A DNA stretch of 64,000 nucleotides from Nereocystis luetkeana (taxonomy: Eukaryota > Sar > Phaeophyceae > Laminariales > Laminariaceae): assembly GCA_031213475.1 (NCBI GenBank), contig JARUPZ010000015.1:8708528-8772527 (forward strand), read 5' to 3'. A program made the translations under genes and the position numbers. This document shows positions 34,901 through 45,640 of this stretch, in pieces. The notes under the pieces are model-generated. The model was not told where the DNA came from, did not search any database, and saw only the letters and a program-made list of their open reading frames with translations. How positions within the stretch are numbered: the first letter of the stretch is position 1; each line of letters starts with the position of its first letter.

Positions 34901-37900
34901 GACCACGTTGGCTTTTCACCGGTCAGATAGACAATGCTTGCACCAAGCGCGAAGGGGGGGGGTGTACTCATGTTATGCATGGCCTCAGTCGTATGGCCAT
35001 TGACCCTCGCATCCCTGCGATGCCGAAACGGAGCACGTCGGCTTTTTACCGACAAGTTGAGCAAGCCGCATGAAGGGTGAGTTGCACCCTACTAGGCAAG
35101 ACCCGCTTGTGAGGCGGGCTTTCTTGCATATGGATGACAACATCAATTTGATTGGTTTGCTGTCTGGTGTGGCGACTCCCAGAGAGAGCAAAGGGCACAC
35201 TATGTAACTGCCTCGTGTGTGCCTTACCATATACCTGGTACATACAACGTGATACGACAACACTACGAAAATCCCCCCTGCGCGAAGTTAAGGTTCTCCA
35301 CTTCGTACAAACGATCGAACGCGACCGCCAGCAATGATGACCTCCAAAAAACAAAAAAACGGCACCTTGGTCGTCTAATAGCTCACGCAGTGATTGGCGT
35401 GTTTTACAGGGCGGGGGGGGGGGGGGGCGTACTCAGTTGCTGCTTGTCTTGAGTCATTCGACACTTGACCACGCACCCCTTTCGAAATGGGGGCATGTTC
35501 TACAGGGGAGGGGGGTACTATTAATAGTGTGAGATAGGTTCAAGGGTTCACCCTCACACTGCTGTGAAAAAAAAAGTCCGACACTAATTGTCCCAAAAAA
35601 GTGTGCAGTTCTCAAGAGGTGCTAACCCTTTTAGAACCGCAGTCCCGTTTTGGGGACAAACCAGTCAAATTTCGAGTAGTTTGTCCCCAAAGCGGGACTG
35701 CGGTTCTAAAAGGGTTGACCCCCCAGGACTGTAGTCCCGTTGAGGGGACAAAACAGTCAGATAATGAGTAAGTGGTCCCGAAAAGGAACTGTAGTCCAAA
35801 ACAAAAGGGTTGAGGCGTATGTCGGGGAGGATCATGCAGCAGTACGTGCGCCACCACCCTATCTATGGTTGGGTTTTCGCTCACCTCCTCCTTCAGGAAG
35901 TACTTGTCCTCGATATCCATCGGCATTCCTTGGGGGGTAGCGGCGCTGTAGGGAACCGGCTGAAATATGTCTCCTGTAAAAAATAGCGTTCGTTACAGAC
36001 GAAAGACGCAAAACACGCGAAAAAAAAAAGAAACGAAAAGGTAAAAACAAAAAACACGCAGCAAGGGTGTGGGCACACAAAAAACACGTGGAATGCAATT
36101 GAACAAGCACGCAAACCGAATCAAACGAAACACACAAACGCGTGGGGGCTGCGATCAAAAGGGAAAAACGAGCACACGAACGAACAAACAAACAGAACAA
36201 ACGAACGAAGAGACACGTCGAAAACAATGAAAAAAGAAGAAGCGAAAAAAAAACACGCACACACACACGAACACACACGCGCGGGAAAAAACTATTTAGA
36301 AAGGAAAAACAGCACGCCAGAAACAAGCGAGCAAAAAAAGACATAAAAACACGTGGGAAACCACAGGAAAACCGAACCCTTCAGTTACAATGGTTGACTT
36401 TGCGACCCTTCAGATACAATGGTTGTTGACTTTGCGTCGACGGCTGTCGTTTTACTTGTTTCAAAACAAAAAGAACCCGACACTTCGCGAATTGCGGATT
36501 CAATTGTCACACAAACCACGCGGCAATGCTGAGTTGAATGCATGGACCCTGTGAACGACAGCAATGAAGAGGCATGCAGGCATCTGGGCGGGGGGAGGGG
36601 GGGGGGGGGCTAAACGCCTGTCACCACGGCCTTCGTCGTCTCAACGGTACATAAATCCCTCTTTTTGTTGTTGCCTCACCCGTGTACTCGGCAGCGGTGC
36701 AGTCGAACTGCTTGCACACCTCTGCAATCATGTCCGGATGTCTCAGGTACCCGTCCAGGGTGGCCGCGGTCTGTCGCGCGAGGGCGAGAGGGACGAACGG
36801 CGAAGGGAAGGTGGGGGGGGGGGTGTACTCATTATCATGCATGGTCGTAGTCGTGGGGAGGGGGGAAGGAGGGGTGGATGCCCTCGATAGGAGATATGTA
36901 CTCGATCTCATGCATGGCCGTAGTCGTATGACCATAGACCCTCGCATCCCTACAATGCCGGGACGGAGCGACGTGATGTGTGGAGCGCGAGGTTTCTCCT
37001 AATCGCCCTTGAAAAGATTGTGGCGCAAGCTGAAACCAAAAATGTGGGCGCGAGATGGTTACCCTGCTGCTGTACTACTCTACGTGTACCGCTTCGGACT
37101 AAAACGTAAGCACCGTTGGGGTAGAAACACCAAGACCAAACGCCCTTTACATTTCCTTCCAGAGCCGGTCCTACATGAACTAAAGTACCAGGGCTGTGGA
37201 TGGGCTGGACTTGACGTTGACGGCCAGCTACCATTACGGGGGACCATAGTAAATAGGACCTACGGTACACACAAAAGCCTATATTGCTTGCGATACAGAA
37301 GTGGCAATGGTGTGCGTAGTATTTTTACTAAAACATATTCGGTCCTATTTATTCACTATGGCCCCCCGCAATGGTTGGGTGGCGAAGTTAAGCCAAGCCA
37401 ACCAACTGACTCTATCAGCATTCCCCGAAAAAAATATATACTCTTCGCGCCAGAAATTCAGCAGCCAGATGCAAAACCCAAGAACCTCGCGCGAAAACTA
37501 CGATTTTACTGTAACTGTACCACCCACCACCCTGGGCGGAAATATAAGGAGGCTTTATACATCAATACGAAGACCAACCGGTCCTTATATCAATGGCCAG
37601 AGAGGTGGCCCAACAGCCGGGCAAGAACGAGTCGGCGACTTACAGTGAGGGAAATCAAAGCCCTGTAAAGTGCCGCGGTTGCTGCCGCTACCAGATCCCC
37701 TAGAGTACTGTTGCCGGGGGGGGCCATAGTAATCAGGACCCATCGTACACACAAAAACCTATACCTGGTATACTATTTTCGTGAGTATTATTTGGTCTTG
37801 ATTACTATGTCCCCCCCCCGTACTACTTGCATACCAGGTACCTATTTGAAAAAAAAACGCCCTGAGTTTTACGGCAACTCCCCGCTTCGACTGAAAGTGC

Positions 37901-40621
37901 CCCCCCCCACGCCCGCGCAGTCCGCCTGACAGGCGGTTCTTAGAAGGATGCGGCTCTCCCGTCATATGCGACTCGCCGAACACCTCACGTTTCGCTTCGA
38001 GCTTGGTGCAACCGCTCAATGTCTGCTGCCTGGTCGGGTGAAACCCGACGTGCTCCGTCCCGGCATCTCAGGGATGCGAGGGTCTACGGTCGTACAACTA
38101 CGGCGATGCATGGCGCGAGTACCCCTCCGTCATGCCCTGACCTTGTCCTCCAGCTCGAAGCCGGCGTTGTAGCTCTCAACGGCCCTGATCGCCATCGACG
38201 TGGGCTGGGCGCGTGGTCGGGTCCGATGCGCCGCTCGATGAGTCGCTGCGCTCGGTGCCGGCGTTGCGATCGCACCTGTCAGCAGTACGTTAAATACATT
38301 GGTTGGTTGGTTAATTGGTTGGTTCATTGATTCGTTGTTGTTTTGGTTGGTTGGTTGTTGGATAATTGGCCAGTTGGTTGATTGGTTTGATCATTCGGTT
38401 GAGCGTTGGTTAGATAGTTCGGGCTGGTCGGTTGATTGACCGGCCGGTCGGCTAGTTGGTTGGTTGGCCGGGTGATCGGTTGGTCGATTGGTTGGTTGGA
38501 TGGTTAGTTGGTGTGGTCGAGTAGTTGATTGATTGTTTGTGTGTATGGTTGATTGGGTGCTTGATCGGTTGGTTGGATAGTCAGAGTTGGTCGATTGGAT
38601 GCCGGCTGATCGGCCGGTGGGCCGGCTAGTGTGCTGGTTGGTTGATTGTTTCGTTGTTTGTTCGGTGGGTTGATCGTTTGCTTGGTTGTTTGGGTGGTGT
38701 TTTTTTTTGTGGTGGCCTGCGAGGGAGGGGTGTCTTTTTCCACTTTCCCGTCCTTGTACGAACAGGGAGATTGTGTATGTACGATGTCTCGCTTGCCCAG
38801 AAGATTGCGAAGCGCAAAAGGTCACGCAAGATGAGCTGGTGTAAAAAATATGACAACAAGAACAACAACGACAAAAAAACAGCAACACAGAACATCAACC
38901 AAAAATAAAAATAAAAAATCCGACAATGGGGTAAATCCAACAACACGTGGACAGATCCAATAAGCAAACAGCTTGGGGCGTTATCATCAAGCGAGGGTTG
39001 CAGTTTGGTGTCCTTCTGTCTCCGGGTAATAGCCGAACGCAATAGTCATGGGCGGGGGGGGGGGGGGGGGGGGGAGTTGCCTTCGCCTTTTGTCGTCGAA
39101 ACGATGGGCTACCGGGGGTTGAGAGCAGACAACGGTACGGGCCTCTCGGAGAGACTCATCGGAAGGTCGCTTGGACAACGCGGTGTTGGGCTATGATATG
39201 GGCGATGGCGCCTTTTTTCTTGTTGTCGTCGCCCGTTGGGGGCTATTTCCTGTGAGAACCGCGAAAAAAGATGTAGGCATTATTTTACCTTGACAATGCT
39301 TCGCGTATAATATGTACCTGGTGCCTGGTACAACATACCTGGTACACATTGCTTGCTGTGAGCTTGAGACGGCGCAAAGACAGCACCGAGAGTGAGCCAG
39401 TAGTTGGGCCTGGGGCTACACCCCCATCGAGAGACAGCTTTGTTTACCCTACGCAGACCGATGGCCTCGACACCTATCCAGGGTCGTCATATATGTACGA
39501 GCACTGCTTGCCTGCACTCGTACCACGTGATACTGCTGCAAAAGCCCGTGGGAACTGAACTGCACCCCACGTTTTGAGGAAAAACTACTTGGAATTAGAG
39601 CAAGATACATTTCTCAGCAGGAAAACGGGTTCACACCTCCGACAGATCATTGACGACCCCTGCTTCATGATCTAGATATTTCAGCGCAGATAGATACCTG
39701 ATCCGTACGATCTGTATGATCTGCATGATCTACTAGTAGCTCATGTTGCCGGGTGGGAGCCGTAGAGCCAGCATGATCTACTGCTATGGGGCATCTTGAC
39801 TGGGTTGGATCTGTACGTACTGGATCTGTACTTGACAGCTCCGGCACAACATCTCATGACCGCAGATTAGGATCTATGTAGATGATCTACCTGTAGATGA
39901 TATAATGTACGAGTAGAAAGATAGAACGTGATCTGTCCAAGGTGTGAGAGGGTTTAGCAGTTAGCAGTGTACCCCTTTGGACGAAAATATAAGGGCCGCT
40001 CAATCTTAAATATGAGGTTTAAACGGTCCTTACATTTCCGCTGCACCCAATAATTTGTATTGATCGGGCGAGGTTTCATCTTCGACAGAGGTAGTGTAAC
40101 CGCTCCCGAATTCGTTATTTTACCGGATTTCTCAGGCCCGCAGTGTTACCGCTGTACTGCTGTGCAGCTACGTAGCGGTTACTGTTGCACTGTTCTGTGC
40201 TGTGGTACTGCTGTGTGCTGTGTAATGCTTGTGTACCTCTCATGTTGAAGGACACGTGAGAAAACAGCCTAAATCAGCAGAATCAGTACTACTTCTCTAC
40301 GACAGGTACTTTACTCACCACCATCGCTTTGATATCACGGCACAAGGGACCAGCCCGAACAAAAGATACAAGTAAGCACTGCGGCTCCATTGCGTTGTCC
40401 ACGCCATATAGGTCATTGTGCGCTCCTCACAAGCGCCCCCGAACAGGCACCGATATGATATGACCCTCGCATCGCCGCAAGCCGAAAACATGCGCCGACT
40501 TTCTTGGCGGTGTAGCCAGCGAATGCCACCTAGCAGAAAGCTTACCTCCAAATGGAACGAAGGCTGTGACAGATGAAACCACGGCAGTAGCCACGAGAGC
40601 GCATGCTAGTGTTCGAGACAT
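31966..40621 (-). CDS. conserved-looking protein with plastid presequence, six exons, family not recognised
   Basis: Six exons join perfectly in phase to give 224 residues: 40621-40546, 38275-38142, 36770-36680, 35973-35885, 34302-34157, 32104-31966. All introns are GT-AG. Exon 1 is MSRTLACALVATAVVSSVTAF, here cut at the Phe: a signal peptide followed by FVPFG, then an Ala/Arg/Pro-rich transit region in exon 2, so targeting to a heterokont plastid is likely. The mature part begins near MAIRAVESYNAGFELEDK, then YLRHPDMIAEVCKQFDC, then IFQPVPYSAATPQGMPMDIE, then MQFGIANIPPVVMFNAKIF and a helical charged region, and ends with an acidic tail GSDDDDVDLDSMVV. It has no membrane segment after the signal and no domain I can name. 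The start of exon 5 could be six bases further on (FGIAN). It shares its 5' region with the divergent sideroflexin gene. Confidence 0.82.
32781..33150 (+). repeat. G-run element, long form
   Basis: Begins at a run of Gs joined to tgtactcgat, then atgcatggccgtagtcg, ccctacaatgccggg, ttttcaccgaccaggcagg, caccaagcgcgaagcgccgt, an internal aaccgctt...gaggcgga hairpin, and ends near ccttaccatatacacac. This is the fullest copy. Others are at 34.96-35.28 kb, 36.8-37.0 kb, 37.92-38.11 kb (reverse), 53.8-53.9 kb, 56.29-56.66 kb (reverse) and 63.18-63.5 kb (reverse). It has no open frame. It is in intron 5 of the plastid-presequence gene. Confidence 0.7.
33395..33500 (+). mobile_element. tRNA-derived SINE-like sequence
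   Basis: A-box-like TGGGTCAAGTGG at 33407-33418 and a perfect B-box GGTTCGAGCCC at 33450-33460 lie 31 bases apart, as in a tRNA gene, and the sequence ends in an A-rich tail (gcaaaaataaaaaaa). The acceptor stem does not pair convincingly, so I read it as a SINE head, not a working tRNA. Confidence 0.55.
33537..33720 (+). repeat. dispersed repeat, family D, copy 3
   Basis: Nearly identical to 9388-9576 through ggtaggcacaattcgatgcg, the cgacgagggaagaaaa block and the gtgaccccggatctgagtta block, ending gaatgggatg. The close identity of two copies 24 kb apart suggests recent activity. Confidence 0.75.
34606..35280 (+). repeat. cluster of G-run elements (short and long forms)
   Basis: Short forms follow G runs at about 34.61 and 34.77 kb (gtactcattttgttgcttgcc-like, then catttgaccattgacc). 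A truncated long form occupies about 34.83-34.95 kb, and a fuller one runs from a G run at 34.957 kb to about 35.28 kb. The elements are nested or juxtaposed, in intron 4 of the plastid-presequence gene. Confidence 0.6.
35624..35716. mobile_element. MITE-like foldback element, family A (near-perfect palindrome)
   Basis: Begins aacccttttagaaccgcagt and ends in its reverse complement (actgcggttctaaaagggtt), with arms of about 40 bases around a short gtcaaatttcgagtag centre. The best preserved copy, therefore probably the youngest. Directly followed by a diverged copy. Confidence 0.88.
35718..35812. mobile_element. MITE-like foldback element, family A (diverged copy)
   Basis: Abuts the preceding copy. 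Arms ggactgtagtcccgttgagg and ccgaaaaggaactgtagtcc are recognisable, and it ends aaaagggttg. Confidence 0.7.
36813..36970 (+). repeat. two fragments of the G-run element, long form
   Basis: A G run, tgtactcattatcatgcatg and a short stretch are followed by a second start (gatatgtactcgatctcatg) and then the atgcatggccgtagtcgtat and ctacaatgccgggacggag blocks. Located just downstream (in the gene's sense, upstream) of exon 3 of the plastid-presequence gene. Confidence 0.6.
37233..37372. mobile_element. MITE-like foldback element, family B
   Basis: Starts attacgggggaccatagtaa and ends tattcactatggccccccgc plus aat. The inner block acctacggtacacacaaaag is shared with the family. About 30 bp longer than other copies in its centre. 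In intron 2 of the plastid-presequence gene. Confidence 0.8.
37709..37816. mobile_element. MITE-like foldback element, family B (diverged, with TACCTGGTA)
   Basis: Begins with a G run plus ccatagtaatcaggaccc, has the tcgtacacacaaaaacctat block, then TACCTGGTA, and ends ttgattactatgtccccccc. Confidence 0.7.
37918..38115 (-). repeat. G-run element fragment, long form, reverse
   Basis: Carries cgcctgacaggcggttctta, the gcgactcgccgaacacctca block, gtcgggtgaaacccgacgtg and the gatgcgagggtctacggtcg block, all reversed relative to the copy at 32.8 kb. It ends only about 25 bp short of the exon 2 boundary of the plastid-presequence gene. Confidence 0.6.
38290..38660. repeat. ggtt/gatt tetranucleotide-rich tract
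   Basis: Degenerate ggttggttgattggttgg-type sequence, in intron 1 of the plastid-presequence gene. A reverse-complement equivalent (aatcaatcaaccaacc) lies at 56.9-57.26 kb in the coiled-coil gene. Confidence 0.8.
39630..39960. repeat. gatc-rich family F, apparently an inverted pair
   Basis: One end has cacctccgacagatcattga and the other gatctgtccaaggtgtgaga, which are near reverse complements. Between them are many agatc/gatct words. Fragments with one end only are found at 23.3, 28.4, 29.3 and 58.4 kb. Confidence 0.55.
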
Positions 40622-41168
40622 GAACACCGGGAGGCTGTGGCTGTCGGTGCTCGAGCTATGTGCAAGAGTATACTTGGGGCACTTTCGTACTTTCGGATCA
40701 TGCGAACAGAGTAGTGATGTTTTTGCGTAAGTTGGAACTCCATGTAGGGGACAGGGGATGCACGGAAGGTCGTGATGTTGGACAAGTGGACCACTTATGC
40801 TTTGGGGTACTGTGATCTGCGATAGCGGGCACAACTGAAAGGGGTTATCCTTGTGACGAATAAGGAGCAGACTGGTGAACTATCCGTTCGTTCATCAGTC
40901 GGAAGGTCGAAAGTTGGCAGTTGGCAGTTGGGACTGTTGTCGACTGTCCCAATGCCACAAAAGGGAGTTCCTCAAAACAGGGTGGCATGTTTTCTAAGGG
41001 ACACCAGTCAGGAACCAAACCGCTTGCTGTGACCTGGCTGGGGGCTGCGCTTGGTGGGCTCCACTCTCCTAGACTCACCCACGTCTGACAAATACGCAAA
41101 CACCGGCGGAGAGTTCCAGCGGACGCCACGCTCATCGGCGGTCGCTGCGAGCTCTGACGAGGCAGGCA

Positions 41169-41238
<70 letters not shown>

Positions 41239-41335
41239 GCAGCAGCTGCAACAGCGGCAGCAACCGCCGCCGCTTATCCCAGCCGCTTAGCGCAGCAGGC
41301 AGGAGTGTCCAGCCATACAACCAGCAAGCTCAACT
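40622..41335. promoter_or_regulatory. shared 5' region of divergent plastid-presequence and sideroflexin genes
   Basis: 714 bases separate the two start codons, so promoters and 5' UTRs of both must fit here unless a 5' UTR intron exists. The sideroflexin side contains a (CAG)n run of about 70 bases at 41169-41240 that may be transcribed in its leader. No defined TATA element was seen at a convincing place. Confidence 0.45.
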
Positions 41336-43214
41336 ATGGGAGCAGAGCTTAGCTCGATCCTGGACGAGGTCAAGGATGCGCGAGCGGTGCCTTCCTTCCG
41401 CACGGAAGGCCCCCGATACAACATGTCCACCTTCGTAGGCAGGACCCTCCACTTCTACAGCGTCAACGACCCGCGCACCTTGCTGCACACGAAGGAGGAC
41501 ACGCGCGAGGCCGAGAGACTGCTGCTGCTGCAAGGGAGGGGCGAGGCTCCGGCGGGCACAACCGATGCGGACTTGTGGCGCGCGCGACGCATCCTCGAGT
41601 CCGCCCTGCACCCCGACACGGGAGAGGAGATCTTCCCTCTGTTTCGGTTCTCGGCCTTCGTGCCCGTGAACATGGTGGTAGTGACGGCTACCGTGGCTCC
41701 AGTAGTAATCTCCAGCTTTCCGGCGACCGCCTTCATTCACTTCTTCAACCAGACGTATAACGCCGCCATAAACTATGCAAACCGCAACGCTTCCAACCCG
41801 GTGCCCACTGCGAGGCTCATCGAGGGCTACGCCGGCGCCGTCATCACGTCACTCTCGATCGGGATGAGCGCTACGGCCCTCACGAAGAGGGTGCTGGCGC
41901 GCGGCGGCGGCGGTGCGGCTGCGAGCATCATCCGGTCCACGCTGCCTTTTCTGGCAGTCGCCGGCGCAGGGGCTAGTAACGTGTTCCTCATGAGACGGAA
42001 CGAGCTCACCACCGGGGTAAACGTGTTCGACGACGATGGGAAGGATCTCGGAAAGAGTATTGAGGTGTGTGCCGGCGGTATTGGTGGTGGTGGCTGTGGT
42101 GTGTTGGCGTTGTGGTGTTGGTGGTGACGGGGCTGATGTTGGTGAGGGTGGGCGTTGGTGAGGGTGGGTGTTGATGGTGTTGTTGGTGGCGGTGGTTATG
42201 GTGGTGGTGTTGGTGGTGTTGGTGGTGTTAGTGGTGTTGGCGGTGGTTGTGATGGTGGTTGTGCGAAGACATAGGGCGGCTGCTGTGATGGTGCTTTTGC
42301 GAAGGCATCGGTCGGCCGCCCGTGCTGCAGCAGTACACTCGGTCGTTTGTTGTTCCTATTCTTCGTACTTCGAAGTGTTAACTTTTTTTAGGGTGCCGAA
42401 ACATCTGCACGCCCGCAAAAATGTTTTGTCGACATGTAGGATGCTTGCGCTGTGCTTTTACTGCGATGCCTTTCTGTGGCCGTTTGTCTCTTGAAACCCG
42501 GGTTGCCCTGACAGAGAGGTTCAAACTTGCCAGGGTAGCACGTGACTCCCCTTGGCACTCAGAAAACGCGACAAGCACAACCAAGATTTTCGGCCTCCTC
42601 AACCACGCAGTCGTAGTGCAGGAGCGCAGCAGCATATACGCTATAATGCGGCCTGATTCGGCACAGCGGCAATGATATCGGCCGTATCTTCTTGTTCCCT
42701 TCTGTTGTCGCTCTTACGACGCCGTGGCTCTTTTAATCATACTGTTTTTGTGTTCTCGTGCACTCCATATCTGACGCACATAACCCCCCCCGTCGCCCCT
42801 GTTTCCCACCTGCTCTATCCATTGTTTCGGAACACCTGGACGCAAAAACACCACCACCTCCACCACCTCCACCACCACCATCTCCACCTCCACCGACTAA
42901 CACAGGCGGGCAAGGTGGGGCTGCTGAAGTGCGCGGCTGCGCGAGTTATCTGGAACGTCCCCGTGATGATGTTCCCACCCCTCATAATGTCCCGTCTGGA
43001 GCGGCTCAAATCCGTCTCGTCGAACCCCCGGCTCCGCGTCGCGTGCGAGACGGCTGTTGTTACCACGTGTTTGCTCGGGGCGGTGTCACCCGCTCTAGCT
43101 TTTTTCCCTCAGAGGGATTCGTTGTCTGTGGGTGGCTTGGAGGACAAGTTTTCGGGGCTGGTGGATAAGATTGGAAGGCCGGTGACTAGGGTGTGGTACA
43201 ACAAGGGGTTGTAA
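41336..43214 (+). CDS. sideroflexin (mitochondrial serine/amino-acid transporter family), two exons
   Basis: Sideroflexins are inner-mitochondrial-membrane carriers; SFXN1-type members import serine for one-carbon metabolism. Exon 1, 41336-42064 (243 codons), and exon 2, 42906-43214 (102 codons and stop), join in phase 0 with GT-AG ends, giving 345 residues, near the family's usual 320. Family landmarks: FVGRTLHFYSVNDPRTLL near residues 30-47, the diagnostic HPDTGE followed by FRFSAFVPVN at about 93-111, FNQTYNAAINYANRNAS with the conserved Asn cluster, then hydrophobic segments including TLPFLAVAGAGASNVFLMRR (split here for length) and, in exon 2, ARVIWNVPVMMFPPLIM and LAFFPQ. The start fits the family's short N-terminus. 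The intron of 841 bases is rich in ggtggt repeats. Whether it carries serine or another substrate cannot be told from sequence. Confidence 0.95.
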
Positions 43215-44109
43215 TGCTGCTGTTGCTCAGCTGTAGTTGCAGCGCTGCTGCTGTTGCAGCAGCTGCTGCTGCTGTTACGAGCGCTATGCTATGCTGTAAA
43301 TGAGGCACTCTGCTAGAATAGTCTGTTGCTGCTGCGGGCGCTATGCGCATAACTACGACTGAAGCACTCTAGAATAGCAGTGCTCTGCTAGAATACCAAT
43401 GCGCTGCTACTGTAGGATAGCCTCTCCTCGAATAGCAGTGATCTGCTAGAATAGGAGGGCGCTTCTTGAATAGCAATGATTTGCTAGAACAGGAGGACTC
43501 TGCAAATCGTAGTGCGATTCCGGTGGGATACCGCTGTGCTGCGCGCCGCAATTCTGCTTGCGATTCGGCTGCGGCTTTGCTGCGACGCTGCTGAGATGGT
43601 GCTGCTGTTCTGGGCGATGCTATTGGTGGTGTTGGCGGCATTTACAAACTGCGCTCTGCTGGCAGTGCGCTGCTGGTGCCATGTTGGCGCGATGCTGCTG
43701 CACTGCACGGTGGGGGCGCTGGCGACGGTGACGTTGGCGGTGTTGAGGGTGACATTTTTTGTGTGTTGGTGGTGTTGGTGGTGGTGTGCTCGGTTTGATC
43801 GGGGAGCAGCGCGGTGGACGACCGATTTTTAACGCGGGACTTTTGCTTCATTCGGAAGGCCTCGCGCGTGCAAGTGTTTCGTGGGACTTTTTGGGGAGGA
43901 CGGGGATACCCCTGTTTCTACCTGGTGTATACCTGGTATATGTTTTTTTTTGTCAATTTTGTTGTTGAAACAAAAAAACGCTTTTCCAAGTTAGTTTTTT
44001 TAAGCATTTTTTTCGTGGTTGTTGCGGCAAGCGCAGGAGACGGGCGGACCCGTCTTTGTTTCCGTTGGCCCTGCGACCTGGCCTGCGGTTGGGCGGTCCT
44101 GGCTCTTTC
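43215..44109. other. intergenic, gctgct-rich, no gene seen
   Basis: After the sideroflexin stop come gctgctgttgc-rich sequence and several tagaatag(c/g)a repeats (43310-43500), one per roughly 30-40 bases, then unremarkable DNA. No coding signal was found. Confidence 0.5.
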
Positions 44110-45640
44110 GAGTTGCCCCATATTGTCGTAACGCCTACTGCATGCATGTATCGTGCTGATTAATTGGCACCCCCCCCCCCCGATGCGGCTTGAATTGCAC
44201 CCGCATCGGTTACGCCTCCGGTTATTTTCCGCAAGGCGTGGAGTAGCCCTATGGAATTACTACGTATACCCGTCACGACTATTGCATGCGCTCACCGCAC
44301 TGATTGCTTTTGTGTTCCCCCGTTGAGGCTTGATTCATGTCTTGATTGATAACGCCTCCGGTTCTTTTCCGCAAGGCGCGTGGTGAAAAAGGGTACAGTA
44401 CGGCAGCAGTAGATCGGTTGGCTTGGCCCATACACCCGTAACGCCTTTTACGTACGTTCAAAACCCTGATTGGTTGGTATTCCCCCCATTCGGCTTGATT
44501 TTTCCCCTCATCGGTCACTCCTTCTTTTTGTTTTACGCAAGGCGTATGATGGAACACGGTGCGGTGCGATTGCCATGTCGAGTTGCCCGATAGTCTTCGC
44601 CTGTAGCGCGTATTGCATGCGTTTAGCGCGCCGATTAATCGGTACTCCCAGGTGTGGCTCGGTTTATATCGTCACCAGTCACGCAAGGCATGCGGGGGAA
44701 CACGGGGTAGTAACCTCATCGAGTTGGCCCATATATTCGTAGCGCCTGTGGGATATGTTTTAGGCGTTGATTGGATGGTATTCCCTCGATGCCATCGGGT
44801 ACGCCTCGGGTTATTTTTCTCAAGGCGCGAGTTGAAACACCGTTCAGTAGCCCTGTTGATATGCCCCCTACACCGGTAGCGCCTGTTGCACGCGTGAAAA
44901 ACGCGCTGATTGGTTGTTTTACCCCCGGGGCTGCTTGCTTTGTATCCCCGTCGTTCACGCTTCCCGGTTATCATCCGCAATGCGCGTGTTGGAATGCTGC
45001 TGTTCAACAGCCCTGTTGAGTTGCCCCGTGTACCCCAAGGCCTATTGTACTTGCTTGTGATTAACTCGCTGATTGGCTGGTACTCCCCCGGTGCTGCTTG
45101 ATTTAGTTGCTCATTGGTCACGCCTCCGGTTATGTTCCGCAAGGCGTGTGGTGGAACACGGGGCAGCATGGTAGCCCTGCCGAGTCGACCCATATCTGGT
45201 ACCTGTAACGCCTGGTATATACGTAGAATGCGCTGGGGGGTTAGCCCCCCCCGCCCGACGCGGCTTACTCTGTGCTCTCATCGGTAACGCCTCCGGTTGC
45301 TTTCCGCAAGGCGTATGTATGGTGGAACACGGGTAGTATTCTCGCAATAGCCCTACTCTAGAGCCCGTATACCCGCATCACTCGGATTGATCGCCCTGAT
45401 GACTATTAATAGCATTCCTCGGATGCGGCTCGGCTTGTGTCCTCATCGGTCGCGCCTCCGGGTTTTCCCGCAAGGCGTGTAGAACACGGGCCAGTACAGT
45501 AGCCATGTCGAAAACGCCTGTTGCTTGCGTTTATAGCGCTGAATGGTTGGTATTCCCCCAGCAAGGCGTAACTTTTCATCCCGTCGGTCACGCCTCACCC
45601 CTCCTTTTATTTTCCGTGTGTGTGGTGGAACTCTCTGTTC
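44110..45640 (+). repeat. satellite of about 155-bp units, around ten copies
   Basis: Each unit holds a cgcctccggttattttccgc-type block ending in aaggcgt, then a ggtggaacacgg block, a tagccctgt(t/c)gagt block, a cccgtaacgcctgtt block, and a gattggttggtattcccccc block. The aaggcg anchors fall near 44231, 44372, 44538, 44687, 44821, 44980, 45137, 45304 and 45471, spaced 134-167 bases. The acgcc...ggcgt pair makes a small hairpin in most units. Copies are well diverged, so the array is old. It lies downstream of the sideroflexin gene. The translated frames over it are not genes. Confidence 0.85.

Noticed and set aside
44279-45193. several 80-170-codon frames
   Set aside because: They follow the 155-bp satellite and change frame with unit length.
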